Shown here piece by piece: positions 18,274 to 27,054 of a DNA stretch of 64,000 nt. Each line of letters opens with the position of its first letter. Position 1 is the first letter of the stretch. The DNA is from Hymenobacter siberiensis. GTDB taxonomy: Bacteria; Bacteroidota; Bacteroidia; Cytophagales; Hymenobacteraceae. A program made the position numbers and the translations under genes. Where the stretch lies: positions 2,976,001-3,040,000 of the forward strand of contig NZ_JAHLZY020000001.1 in NCBI RefSeq assembly GCF_018967865.2. The letters are read 5' to 3'. The notes under the pieces were generated by a model, which worked only from the letters and a program-made list of their open reading frames with translations, did not search any database and was not told where the DNA came from.

Positions 18274-20190
18274 ATGAATCTGTTATCCGCCGAGAACATC
18301 TCGAAGAATTACGCCGACCGCTGGCTGTTTCAAAACCTCAACTTCGGCCTGCAACAAGGGCAGCGCGTGGCCTTTGTGGGCATCAACGGCACCGGCAAAA
18401 CCACGCTCATGCGCGTGCTGGCCGGCCTCGAAAACCCCGATACCGGCTCGGTGAGCGTGCGCAAGGGCATCCGCGTAACCTACCTGGGCCAGCAGCCCGT
18501 GTTCGACGAAAGCCTGACCGTGGAAGAAACCATCTTCGCCAGCCAGAACGACACGCTCAAGGCCATCCAGGAGTACGAGCACGTCATCAACGACGAAAAC
18601 CACAAGCCCGACGACCTCCAGCGCGTGCTGGAGCGGATGGATTCGCTGAACGCCTGGGACTACGAAGCCCAGGTGCAGCAGATACTGGGCAAATTGGGCA
18701 TCCTCGGCGAGCTGCTCCAACGCAACGTGAGCATGCTCTCGGGCGGGCAGCGCAAGCGCGTGGCCCTGGCCCGCGTACTCATCGAAGAGCCCGACGTACT
18801 GCTCCTCGACGAACCCACCAACCACCTCGACCTAGCCACCATCGAGTGGCTCGAAAACCGCCTGAACTCGCCCAGCCTCACGCTGCTGATGGTGACCCAC
18901 GACCGGTACTTTCTGGACAAGGTGGCCAATGAAATCGTGGAGCTCGACAAGGGCCAGATGTACCGCTACCAGGGCAACTACGCCTATTTCGTGGAGAAAA
19001 AGGCCGACCGCGAAATGCGCGAAACCGTGGAAGTGGAGAAGGCCCGCCAGCTCTTCAAAAAGGAGCTCGACTGGATGCGCCGCATGCCCCAGGCCCGCGG
19101 CACCAAGCAAAAAGCCCGCATCGACGCCTTCTACGTCACCAAGGAAAAAGCCAGCACCAACCTCAACAAGCAACAGATTGAGCTGAGCGTGAAAACCACC
19201 CGCCAGGGCGGCAAAATCATCGAAGCCCACAACCTGACCAAAAAATTCGGCGACCTCACCGTGCTCGACGATTTCAACTACGTCTTCAAGAAAAAGGACC
19301 GCATTGGCTTGGTCGGCCCCAACGGCGTGGGCAAATCCACACTCATGAACATGCTCACCGGCAAGCTCCAGGCCGATTCCGGCACCATCGAAGTGGGCAC
19401 CAACACCGTGTTCGGCTACTACACCCAGACCGAGCTGGAATTTGACCCCACCCAGCGCGTCATCGACATCGTGAAGGAAGTGGCCGAAGTGGTGGAGCTC
19501 GCCAACGGCGACGTGCTCACCGCCAGCCAGTTCCTCAACCTGTTCCTGTTCCCGCCGGCCCAGCAGTACACGCTGGTGAGCAAGCTGAGCGGTGGCGAAA
19601 AGCGCCGCCTGCAGCTGCTGCGCGTGCTCATTAAGAACCCCAACTTCCTCATTCTCGACGAGCCCACCAACGACCTCGACCTGGGCACGCTCAACATCCT
19701 GGAAGACTTCCTGATGCACTTCACTGGCTGCCTGCTCATCGTCAGCCACGACCGGTACTTCCTCGACCACCTCGCCGAGCACCTCTTCGTGCTCGAGCCC
19801 GGCGGGGCCATCCTCAACTTCCCCGGCAACTACACCGACTACCGCGACTACCTCGAAGAGCGCGAAACCGAAGCCGCGCTGATTGAGGAAGAAAAGGCCG
19901 CTAAAGCCGCCCGCGCCGCCGCCAAGCTGGCCGCACCAGTTGCCGTGAGCACGGCCGTGGCTCCTTCGCCCCAAAAGCGCCGCGCCACCTTCGCCGAAAA
20001 GAAGGAGTACGAGCAGCTCGAAAAAGTCATGGCGACTTTGGAAGCTGAGAAGGAGGAAATCACCGCCAAACTGAACGGCGGCAGCGGCTCGCCGCAGGAC
20101 TTCGCCGCGTGGGGTGCCCGCCTGGCCGCTATTGAGAAAGAGCTGGGCGAGAAGGAAGAACGGTGGCTGGAATTGGCTGACCTCGGGTAA
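18274..20190 (+). CDS. ABC-F family ATPase (Uup-like)
   Basis: 638 residues, two ABC domains and no membrane segment. Domain 1 has Walker A GINGTGKTT (36-44), signature LSGGQRKR and Walker B VLLLDEPTNHLD. An α-helical linker follows (YFVEKKADREMRETVEVEKA). Domain 2 has GPNGVGKST (~347), LSGGEKRR and FLILDEPTNDLD. An Ala-rich spacer leads to a C-terminal coiled coil (YEQLEKVMATLEAEKEEI). ABC-F proteins act on ribosomes; the C-terminal coil and overall length point to the Uup group. An imperfect box (TACCTTTA, 18260-18267) precedes the start. Confidence 0.92.
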   Translation: MNLLSAENISKNYADRWLFQNLNFGLQQGQRVAFVGINGTGKTTLMRVLAGLENPDTGSVSVRKGIRVTYLGQQPVFDESLTVEETIFASQNDTLKAIQEYEHVINDENHKPDDLQRVLERMDSLNAWDYEAQVQQILGKLGILGELLQRNVSMLSGGQRKRVALARVLIEEPDVLLLDEPTNHLDLATIEWLENRLNSPSLTLLMVTHDRYFLDKVANEIVELDKGQMYRYQGNYAYFVEKKADREMRETVEVEKARQLFKKELDWMRRMPQARGTKQKARIDAFYVTKEKASTNLNKQQIELSVKTTRQGGKIIEAHNLTKKFGDLTVLDDFNYVFKKKDRIGLVGPNGVGKSTLMNMLTGKLQADSGTIEVGTNTVFGYYTQTELEFDPTQRVIDIVKEVAEVVELANGDVLTASQFLNLFLFPPAQQYTLVSKLSGGEKRRLQLLRVLIKNPNFLILDEPTNDLDLGTLNILEDFLMHFTGCLLIVSHDRYFLDHLAEHLFVLEPGGAILNFPGNYTDYRDYLEERETEAALIEEEKAAKAARAAAKLAAPVAVSTAVAPSPQKRRATFAEKKEYEQLEKVMATLEAEKEEITAKLNGGSGSPQDFAAWGARLAAIEKELGEKEERWLELADLG

Positions 20191-20232
20191 ACGCCACCCC
20201 AAACCGGCCCATTAAATGAGCCAATGACTTAT

Positions 20233-20273
20233 AAAAACAATAGCCCCGGCAAGTTGCCGGGGCTATTGTTTTT
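20233..20273. terminator. Strong Rho-independent terminator, symmetric
   Basis: The stem AATAGCCCCGGCAA/TTGCCGGGGCTATT is flanked by A-rich and T-rich runs, so it can work in both directions. It ends the ABC-F gene. Confidence 0.9.
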
Positions 20274-20397
20274 AACCAAATAGCTGAACTAATACGGCGG
20301 TGGGAACCAATATGCCGCTTATTATTAATCCGTTTCGTTGAGATTTTTTCTGATGGCGGGCGCTTTCAATCAGCCAGGCAGAAGGCAATGTTTGCAT
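20272..20397 (-). CDS. Possible single-span small membrane protein (41 aa)
   Basis: Doubtful. From the ATG at 20397 a 41-residue peptide has a basic middle (ARHQKKSQRNG) and a hydrophobic C-terminal stretch (LIISGILVPTAVLVQLF). Its stop lies in the shared terminator. No promoter box or ribosome site decides the start. It could be a remnant. Confidence 0.3.
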   Translation of the reverse strand: MQTLPSAWLIESARHQKKSQRNGLIISGILVPTAVLVQLFG

Positions 20398-20470
20398 AGC
20401 AGTAAAGGAGTATAAGAGTGGAAAGGAATCGAAAGGCACGGTAAACGCTATGGCATTCAGCAATTATTCA

Positions 20471-20950
20471 CTATTGCCGTTTGCGCACCTGGGCGAACTC
20501 CAGCGGCACCATGCTGCTTTCTGCCGAGACCTTCACGACCAGGCCATCGGCGGCGTCGTAGCACGGAAAGTAGCGGTAGCCGCGCACCTGCTGGCCGGGT
20601 TCGAGCGTCACTTTGCGCAGGGCATACTCCTGGAACATGGCGGCGCGCTGCTGGAGTACGTCGGCGGCCACGGCGTGCTCGATTTTAGACGCGGTGGAGA
20701 TGAGCTGTAGGCCACGGCCGCATCGTGGATGGCGGCGCGGTTCTGGTACTGAGCGGGCGTTTCGCGCTTGCCGATGCTGGCCACATCCGTAGCAATGCTG
20801 GCGGCCCCGAGGGCCAGCCCCAGCCAGTCGATGCGGGCCGCTTTTGTGGCTTCGTTTTCAGCCCGGTCGTGCAGGGCCGTTATTTCGGGTTCGGGGTCGA
20901 AGGCATTTATCGGGGCGGGCAGCAGGCTCGGCTAGGCGATAGAGCATTTT
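20471..20950 (-). pseudogene. Degraded conserved gene, at least one frameshift
   Basis: Two coherent stretches lie in different frames. Upstream (about 20915-20710) the minus strand reads INAFDPEPEITALHDRAENE, then WLGLALGAASIATDVASIGK and YQNRAAIHDAAVAYSS. From about 20706 another frame continues ISTASKIEHAVAADVLQQRA to the end VKVSAESSMVPLEFAQVRKR. The N-terminus is cut by a stop near 20935, at the edge of an AT-rich palindrome. The family is not recognised. Codon use fits the chromosome, so this looks like a recently broken native gene. Confidence 0.6.
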
Positions 20951-20953
20951 GCA

Positions 20954-21045
20954 AATTATAATTTTTGAATTATAAATTATAAATGGAGTTCAGCCATCAA
21001 ATGCTTGCTACGCAAATTTATAATTTATAATTCAAAATTTATAAT
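20954..21045. repeat. AT-rich inverted repeat
   Basis: The left arm begins AATTATAATTTTTGAATTAT. The right arm is its complement ending TTTATAATT, over about 31 bases, around a ~30-base loop. It lies between the degraded gene and the next one, and marks the 5' edge of the degraded gene. Confidence 0.8.
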
Positions 21046-21052
21046 TCAAAGC

Positions 21053-21439
21053 CTACGCTTTCCAGAGCTCCTGCTGCACCTGCTTGCCCACGGTGAGCAT
21101 GATACGTACCGGATTTGGAATCAGCGTAATGCGGGCTTCCTTGCCGGGGTATTTCTCCGAATCAACCCACACGCCTTCTTTGGGCGTGGGCGTAGCGCCG
21201 GGGTTGCTGGGCAGGTAGGCGGTGGGCAGCAGCACGTCGGTGTCCGATTTCAGGTCGGTGTGCACTTTGTCGAGCGCCGTTTCCAAGAAGTCGCCGTATT
21301 CGTCGTTGAAGTCGTCTTCGAGGTCGTGCAGGGCTTCTTCCACTTCGTCGTAGCGGGCGTCGTCGTATTTAAGGGTGTGCAGCTCGGCCTTTTTTTCAAT
21401 CAGGGCCACGAGGGCGAGGTTCAGTTCTTCGGTATTCAT
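21053..21439 (-). CDS. Conserved acidic protein of unknown function (128 aa)
   Basis: From the ATG at 21439. The frame remains open upstream to a TTG, but that region overlaps the leader of the neighbouring hpd gene. Residues 1-60 are highly acidic and helical (YDEVEEALHDLEDDFNDEYG). The second half holds a basic, strand-rich segment (KYPGKEARITLIPNPVRIML). No signal peptide or membrane segment is present. The family is not recognised. Divergent from hpd. Confidence 0.75.
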   Translation of the reverse strand: MNTEELNLALVALIEKKAELHTLKYDDARYDEVEEALHDLEDDFNDEYGDFLETALDKVHTDLKSDTDVLLPTAYLPSNPGATPTPKEGVWVDSEKYPGKEARITLIPNPVRIMLTVGKQVQQELWKA

Positions 21440-21603
21440 GGGGGCGCTAAGGCAGATGATTGGGCACAAAAATGGGAATGATTTGCTAAACGCGCGCCAT
21501 TGGGGCTCCGGGTTTGGGCTGGTTTTGGCCAATTGTCGCCCCAAACCAATGAAAGCCGTATTTTTACCCAGTCATTCACCCCGCCAATTTTCCCTTCCCA
21601 CCC

Positions 21604-22737
21604 ATGCAAACCATGACCTCGCCGGCAGTACTAGCCCAGCCCGCCCAGGATTTCCTTCCCCTCAAAGGCACCGATTACGTCGAATTCTACGTCGGCAACG
21701 CCAAGCAGTCGGCCTACTTCTATCAGGCGGCATTCGGCTTCGAGCTGGTGGCCTACGCCGGCCCCGAAACGGGCCTGCGCGACCGCGCCAGCTACGTGCT
21801 TCAGCAGGGCAAAATCCGCCTCGTGCTCACCACTTCCCTCCTGCCCGATTCTGAGATTACCCGCCACGTAGCCCAGCACGGCGACGGCGTGAAGGTGATG
21901 GCCCTGTGGGTGGACGATGCCCGCCAGTCGTGGGAAGAAACCACCAAGCGCGGTGCCAAATCGGCCTTCGAGCCCTATACCCTTGATGATGAGCATGGCA
22001 GCGTAACGCTATCGGGTATTTATACCTATGGCGAAAGCATCCACACCTTCGTGGAGCGCACCAACTACAGCGGCCCGTTCTTGCCCGGCTACGTGGCCAA
22101 GAGCAGCCTCGTGCCGCAGGGCGCGCCGGTGGGCCTACTGCATGTCGACCATTGCGTGGGCAACGTGGGCTGGGGGGAAATGAACCAGTGGGTGAAGTTT
22201 TACGAGGACGTGATGGGCTTTAAGCTGCTCCTCACCTTCGATGACGAGGACATCAGCACCGAGTATTCGGCCCTGATGAGCAAGGTGGTTTCCAACGGCA
22301 ACGGCTACGTGAAATTCCCCATCAACGAGCCCGCCGAAGGCAAGAAAAAGTCGCAGATTGAGGAGTATCTCGACTACTACCACTCGCCCGGCGTGCAGCA
22401 CATCGCCATTGCCACCAACGACATCCGCGCGACCGTGACCGAGCTGCGCCGCCGCGGCGTAGATTTCCTGTCCGTGCCCGGCGCGTACTACGAAGACCTG
22501 CTGGAGCGCATCGGCGCGATTGACGAAGACCTGGAATCGCTGAAAGCCCTGAACCTGCTCGTGGACCGCGACGAGGAAGGGTACCTGCTCCAGATTTTCA
22601 CCAAGCCCGTGGAGGACCGGCCCACGGTATTCTACGAAATCATCCAGCGCAAAGGGGCCAAGAGCTTCGGCAAGGGCAATTTCAAGGCGCTGTTCGAGAG
22701 CATTGAGCGCGAGCAGGCGCTGCGCGGCAACTTGTAA
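21604..22737 (+). CDS. hpd: 4-hydroxyphenylpyruvate dioxygenase
   Basis: Converts 4-hydroxyphenylpyruvate to homogentisate in tyrosine breakdown. 377 residues, normal length, with two vicinal-oxygen-chelate domains. The Fe(II) ligands are visible as His183 (LLHVDHCVGNV), His266 (SPGVQHIAIAT) and Glu345 (VFYEIIQRKG). The C-terminal gating helix (FGKGNFKALFESIEREQALR) is intact. A second Met at position 4 could also start. No other tyrosine-catabolic gene is in the window, so the gene is solitary here. Confidence 0.97.
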   Translation: MQTMTSPAVLAQPAQDFLPLKGTDYVEFYVGNAKQSAYFYQAAFGFELVAYAGPETGLRDRASYVLQQGKIRLVLTTSLLPDSEITRHVAQHGDGVKVMALWVDDARQSWEETTKRGAKSAFEPYTLDDEHGSVTLSGIYTYGESIHTFVERTNYSGPFLPGYVAKSSLVPQGAPVGLLHVDHCVGNVGWGEMNQWVKFYEDVMGFKLLLTFDDEDISTEYSALMSKVVSNGNGYVKFPINEPAEGKKKSQIEEYLDYYHSPGVQHIAIATNDIRATVTELRRRGVDFLSVPGAYYEDLLERIGAIDEDLESLKALNLLVDRDEEGYLLQIFTKPVEDRPTVFYEIIQRKGAKSFGKGNFKALFESIEREQALRGNL

Positions 22738-22765
22738 GCCCGCCGCAAGCCGACGGCAGCTCCCG

Positions 22766-22873
22766 GAACGTCATGCTGAGCGCAGTCGAAGCATCTCTAC
22801 CGCAGTAGTAATGAGTTACTATTGTGGTAGAGATGCTTCGACTCCGCGGACGCAAGATGAAGCATGACGTTCT
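22766..22873. repeat. Palindromic element B3 (family B, chimeric arms)
   Basis: The left arm is GTCATGCTGAGCGCAGTCGA. The inner right arm matches (TCGACT), but its outer part is the GCGGACGCAAGATGAAGCATG type. It lies just after hpd and reaches to 16 bases before the next gene. Confidence 0.8.
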
Positions 22874-22888
22874 TCTTTTGGTGCCGCC

Positions 22889-24142
22889 ATGGTCAAAACC
22901 GCTACTCTTTTCCTGCTCCTGCTGGTTCTCACGGCTGCTTCGGGCCGTGCCCAAAGCGGCTGCACCGACCCGCGTGCCACCAATTTCAACCCCACCGCCA
23001 CCGTCAACGATGGTTCGTGCCAGTACGCGGGCACCAGCACGGCGCTGGTGACCAAAGCTGCGCTGGCCAGCGCCGTGCCTGAATCGTCGGGGCTGCAGTT
23101 CACCGGGCAGGCGCTGTGGACGTTCAACGACAGCGGCAACGCGCCGGTGCTCTTCCGGGTCGATTCGGCCTCGGGCAGCGTGCTGCAACAGGTCCGCATC
23201 ACCAATTTCCCGAACGTGGACTGGGAGGACATCGCCGCCGATGCCCAGTACCTGTACGTGGGCGATTTTGGCAACAACAACGGCAACCGGCGCGACCTGC
23301 GGGTGCTGCGGGTGCTGAAATCGGCCATCGGTACGGCGGCCTCCGACTCGGTGACTGCCGAAGAAATTGCCTTCAGCTACCCCGACCAAACCACTTATGC
23401 CCCCGGCACCAACAACCACAACTTCGACTGCGAGGCATTTTTCTATTTCAACGATTCGCTGCACCTCTTCACCAAGAACTGGGCCGACCACCAAACCAAG
23501 TACTACACCATTCCGGCGCAGCCCGGCGCGTGCATTGCCCACCTCAAAGGCACATTTAATGTGAACGGCCTGATTACCGCCGCCGATATCAACCCCGCCG
23601 ACTCGGCCGCGGGCCTGCTGGGCTACAACAGCAGCACCGGGTCCACCTTTCTGTGGCTGCTGTCGGACTTTCAGGGTGGCCGGTTTCTGCAGGGCAACAA
23701 GCGCCGGATTGAGCTGCCCAATGCCTTGGTTATTGGCCAGGCCGAGGGCCTCACGTTCATCGACCGCTACCGCGTGTTTATTTCCAACGAGCGCCTCACT
23801 ACCATTTTTACGGTACCGCAGCGGCTTTACGCCCTCAATACCAGCCGCTGGCTGGCCCCAGCCGTGCCCACGGGCACCCGCAGCCGGCGCGGCCGGGTGA
23901 GCGGCTTCATCATTGCCCCCAACCCGGCCGGTCCCAGCGTGCGCCTTGAGCGGGCCGATGGCCCACCCGGCAACCTCACCCTCACGCTACGGGATTTGCA
24001 GGGCCGCACCATCCTCAAAACCCGCATGGCGGCGGCCGAAAAAACCGTGGAAATAAACACGTCGCAGGTGGCAGCCGGCATGTATCTGCTGACTATTGAC
24101 GCTGAGGCCGGTACATTTTCGAGAAAAATAGAGATTCCGTAG
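22889..24142 (+). CDS. T9SS-exported protein with an N-terminal DGSC motif
   Basis: 417 residues. A signal peptide ends GRAQS. It is followed by a motif common in Bacteroidota surface proteins, CTDPRATNFNPTATVNDGSC. Residues ~55-330 look like a β-propeller (LWTFNDSGNAPVLFRVD, then YLYVGDFGNNNGNRRDLRVL and FTKNWADHQTKYY). The C-terminus is a type A T9SS sorting domain (IIAPNPAGPSVRLE, LTLRDLQGRTI, GMYLLTI). Predicted to be secreted and surface attached. The function is unknown. Confidence 0.85.
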   Translation: MVKTATLFLLLLVLTAASGRAQSGCTDPRATNFNPTATVNDGSCQYAGTSTALVTKAALASAVPESSGLQFTGQALWTFNDSGNAPVLFRVDSASGSVLQQVRITNFPNVDWEDIAADAQYLYVGDFGNNNGNRRDLRVLRVLKSAIGTAASDSVTAEEIAFSYPDQTTYAPGTNNHNFDCEAFFYFNDSLHLFTKNWADHQTKYYTIPAQPGACIAHLKGTFNVNGLITAADINPADSAAGLLGYNSSTGSTFLWLLSDFQGGRFLQGNKRRIELPNALVIGQAEGLTFIDRYRVFISNERLTTIFTVPQRLYALNTSRWLAPAVPTGTRSRRGRVSGFIIAPNPAGPSVRLERADGPPGNLTLTLRDLQGRTILKTRMAAAEKTVEINTSQVAAGMYLLTIDAEAGTFSRKIEIP

Positions 24143-24272
24143 GGGTGTACTGGCAGTGAGCTGATTGCCTGCCTCCACCCGCCGGCGCAGGGGCCAACGT
24201 GCCGGTTTTTCATCCAAACCTCTTTCCTTTACGGCCGTTTCTGAGCTGACCAACCCTCCTTAATTCCCTCCC

Positions 24273-26009
24273 ATGCCCCTCTCCCCTGAAATCCAACACA
24301 CCATCAGCACCTGGCTCACGCCCGAGTACGACGCCCAGACCCAGCAGGCCATCCGCGATATGCAGGCCGCCGGTCAGGACGATGCCCTCACCGATGCGTT
24401 TTACCGCAGCCTGGAATTTGGCACCGGTGGCCTGCGCGGCATCATGGGCCCCGGCTCGAACCGCATGAACCGCTATACGCTGGGCATGGCCACCCAGGGC
24501 CTGTGCAACTACCTGTTGCACAGCTTTCCCAATCAGGAAATCAAGGTTGCCATCGCGCACGACAGCCGCAACAACAGCCCCGAATTTGCCGAAATAGCGG
24601 CTGGTATTTTTTCGGCCAATGGCATTATCGTGTATTTATTCGACAGCCTGCGACCCACGCCCGAATTGTCGTTCGCCATTCGGGAGCTGGGCTGCCAAAG
24701 CGGCTGTGTAATAACGGCTTCGCACAACCCCAAGGAGTACAACGGCTATAAAGTGTACTGGAACGATGGCTCGCAGGTGGTGGCCCCGCACGACACGAAT
24801 ATTATTATCGAAGTCAATAAAATCACCAGCCCGAACGAGGTGAAATTTGCGGCCGATAATTCGAAGATTATCCGCATCGGGGCCGATATGGACGCGAAAT
24901 ATTTCGCCGAAGCCAAAAAGCTCAGCATCGACCCGGCCGCCATTCGGCGCCAGCACGATTTGAACATCGTGTACACGCCCATTCACGGCTCGGGCATTAC
25001 GCTGGTGCCGGGCCTGCTGCGCGAATTTGGCTTCACCAACGTGAACGTGGTGCAGGCCCAAGCCACGCCCGACGGCAACTTCCCCACCGTGCAGTCGCCC
25101 AACCCCGAGGAGAAAAGCGCCATGCAGCTGGCCCTCGACCAGGCCCAAGCCACCAACGCCGATATTGTGCTGGCCACCGACCCCGACGCCGACCGCGTGG
25201 GCGTGGGCGTGAAAAATGATAAGGGCGAATGGGTGCTGCTGAATGGCAACCAGACGGCCGCCATGCTTACCAACTACCTGCTTTCGGCCCGGCACCGCGC
25301 CGGCCAGAGCACGCCGCAGGATTTCATCGTGTACACCATCGTGACCAGCGAAATCCTCGGTGATATTGCCCACGAATACCAGGTGAAGAGCTACCGCACG
25401 CTCACCGGCTTCAAGTACATCGCCGGCCTGATTCGCGACTTGGAAGGCCAGGAAACCTACATCGGCGGTGGCGAGGAAAGCTATGGCTTCCTCATCGGCG
25501 ATTTCGTACGCGACAAGGACGCCATCTCGGCCTGCGCGCTGGTGGCCGAAATGGCCGCCGTAGCCAAGGACCAGGGCCGCACGCTCTACCAGGAAATGGT
25601 GGCCATGTATGCCCACTACGGCCTATATGTGGAGGATTTGATTTCCCTCACCAAAAAAGGCCAGCGCGGTGCCGAGGAAATTCAGGAAATGATGGCCAGC
25701 CTGCGCGCCAACCCGCCCGCTCACATCGCGGGCCTGAAAGTGGTGGAAATCCGCGACTACAAAACCGGCAAAATCCACGACCTGGCCACCGGCCTCAGCA
25801 CCGAAACCGGCGTGGAAAGCTCCAACGTGCTCCAGTTCCTCACCGAAGACGGCAGCAAGATTTCGGCCCGCCCCAGCGGCACCGAGCCCAAAATTAAGTT
25901 CTACTTCAGCGTGAAGCAGCCGCTGAAATCCGCCGTGGATTATGATTTGGCCAACCGCCTGGGCCACGAGAAAATCAAGGCGATAATTGCGGATATGAAG
26001 CTGCAATAA
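24273..26009 (+). CDS. Phosphohexomutase (phosphoglucomutase/phosphomannomutase family)
   Basis: 578 residues, the long Bacteroidota/Firmicutes type. It interconverts hexose 1- and 6-phosphates. The active-site phosphoserine is Ser150 (VITASHNPKEYNGYK). The metal loop is DPDADRVG (303-310). The sugar-binding loop is IGGGEESYGF, and the phosphate loop is SARPSGTEPKIKFY. All four domains are present. A terminator follows at 26037. Whether glucose or mannose is the main substrate cannot be told from sequence. Confidence 0.94.
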   Translation: MPLSPEIQHTISTWLTPEYDAQTQQAIRDMQAAGQDDALTDAFYRSLEFGTGGLRGIMGPGSNRMNRYTLGMATQGLCNYLLHSFPNQEIKVAIAHDSRNNSPEFAEIAAGIFSANGIIVYLFDSLRPTPELSFAIRELGCQSGCVITASHNPKEYNGYKVYWNDGSQVVAPHDTNIIIEVNKITSPNEVKFAADNSKIIRIGADMDAKYFAEAKKLSIDPAAIRRQHDLNIVYTPIHGSGITLVPGLLREFGFTNVNVVQAQATPDGNFPTVQSPNPEEKSAMQLALDQAQATNADIVLATDPDADRVGVGVKNDKGEWVLLNGNQTAAMLTNYLLSARHRAGQSTPQDFIVYTIVTSEILGDIAHEYQVKSYRTLTGFKYIAGLIRDLEGQETYIGGGEESYGFLIGDFVRDKDAISACALVAEMAAVAKDQGRTLYQEMVAMYAHYGLYVEDLISLTKKGQRGAEEIQEMMASLRANPPAHIAGLKVVEIRDYKTGKIHDLATGLSTETGVESSNVLQFLTEDGSKISARPSGTEPKIKFYFSVKQPLKSAVDYDLANRLGHEKIKAIIADMKLQ

Positions 26010-26036
26010 CTGCTAATTGAGCGCTAATCAGATTAT

Positions 26037-26075
26037 AATACCCCGATGAGCTAGCTCTCGGGGTATTTATTTTTC
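26037..26075 (+). terminator. Rho-independent terminator
   Basis: Stem AATACCCCGA/TCGGGGTATT with a T-rich tail, 28 bases after the phosphohexomutase stop. Confidence 0.85.
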
Positions 26076-26089
26076 ACGCAATTATTACT

Positions 26090-26518
26090 ATGACAAATAT
26101 TGACATTAACAGCCCCAGGTTTTTGACTAGAGAAACGATGGCTGCTATTGTCTTCGCAGCAGCAGGAGTCTATTGGGTCTATTGCAACAACTTGTTTACA
26201 GGACTCTTCGGGCTGCTATTAGGAGTCAGCTTGGGATTTATGTACAAAGGAATTAGCTTGGACCTGCCTGGCAAGCGCTACCGCATTTACACAGGACTAT
26301 TTCAGTTTAGGTTCGGGACTTGGGAAATGCTGCCTCCTGTAACTGGAGTTACTATCAAGTATTTTTCGGAAATAATAGCATCAGGTAAACCTGGGCGAAT
26401 GCGTGAGGATAAAATTGGCCATTATATATTAATGCTTTCAAGAAGCAACTCTGCACAAGGAATAATTCTGCAACGTTTCAGTTTGGATGAAGAAGAATAT
26501 GCAATAGGAGTTGTTTAG
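26090..26518 (+). CDS. Small membrane protein, 3' end replaced by a palindromic element
   Basis: 142 residues, not recognised, AT-richer than its neighbours. Two hydrophobic segments (TMAAIVFAAAGVYWVY and FGLLLGVSLGFMY) are followed by a cytoplasmic-looking region (GKRYRIYTGLFQFRFG). The last three residues and the TAG stop are read from the left end of element A2, which begins at 26507. The native C-terminus appears lost. The gene may still work, but its present end is element-derived. Confidence 0.65.
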   Translation: MTNIDINSPRFLTRETMAAIVFAAAGVYWVYCNNLFTGLFGLLLGVSLGFMYKGISLDLPGKRYRIYTGLFQFRFGTWEMLPPVTGVTIKYFSEIIASGKPGRMREDKIGHYILMLSRSNSAQGIILQRFSLDEEEYAIGVV

Positions 26519-26656
26519 AAAGTCACAAAAGGTGCTCAAACGGTCATGCAGAGCGCAGCGAAGCATCTTGCTCACCTCGTCAGGCCCGTTCAACGATGCG
26601 AGCAAGATGCTTCGCTGCGCTCTGCATGACCGTCCGGGGACTTTCTAAACAGCTTC
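26507..26656. repeat. Palindromic element A2 (family A, full B-type core, reverse orientation)
   Basis: Reads GGAGTTGTTTAGAAAGTCAC at the left and GGACTTTCTAAACAGCTTC at the right, the exact reverse of A1, A3 and A4. The core is a B-type palindrome (GGTCATGCAGAGCGCAGCGA and its complement) with an AT-poor loop. It supplies the stop codon of the upstream gene. Confidence 0.88.
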
Positions 26657-26717
26657 ATAATGCTGGGGCAAAAAATCAGCGAGGTATTTCAAGTTCCGCT
26701 AGCCATATTTTTATAAT

Positions 26718-26869
26718 GAAGCTGTTTTGAATATGGCGTTGCTCCGGTCCGACCGGTTGCCGCCAGAACGCCGCCTGCGGTTGTTCGGGCGATGCTAACG
26801 GCAACCGGTCTGACCGCCTAGGGCGGTCAGACCGGAGCCACGAACCAGAACCGACTTCTTAAACAGCTT
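26718..26869. repeat. Palindromic element A6 (family A-like ends, C-type core)
   Basis: Ends GAAGCTGTTT and AAACAGCTT surround a different core. GCTCCGGTCCGACCGGTTGC pairs with CAACCGGTCTGACCGCC and CGGTCAGACCGGAGC. It lies 61 bases after A2, so two elements stand side by side. The remaining bases to 27054 are AT-rich with no gene or recognisable signal. Confidence 0.7.
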
Positions 26870-27054
26870 TAATACCTAATCAAAACTTATCATATACTCT
26901 GCATTTCAATGGCGCGATTAAATACTAGCGCTAATGACTTCCCTACTGGAATTATTGCATCACATCTTTCGTGAATCGTGAATAAATAGTCGTCTACGGG
27001 AACAGCTACTGCGAGCCGGCGGCTGAAAAAGCCAATAGTTTGACATCATTTTTT

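Noticed and set aside
18832..20202. A 456-codon minus-strand open frame opposite the ABC-F gene
   Set aside because: It is the antisense of a clear ABC-F protein, is low-complexity (His/Leu/Gly/Val-rich) and has no family features. Long antisense frames are expected in GC-rich genes.
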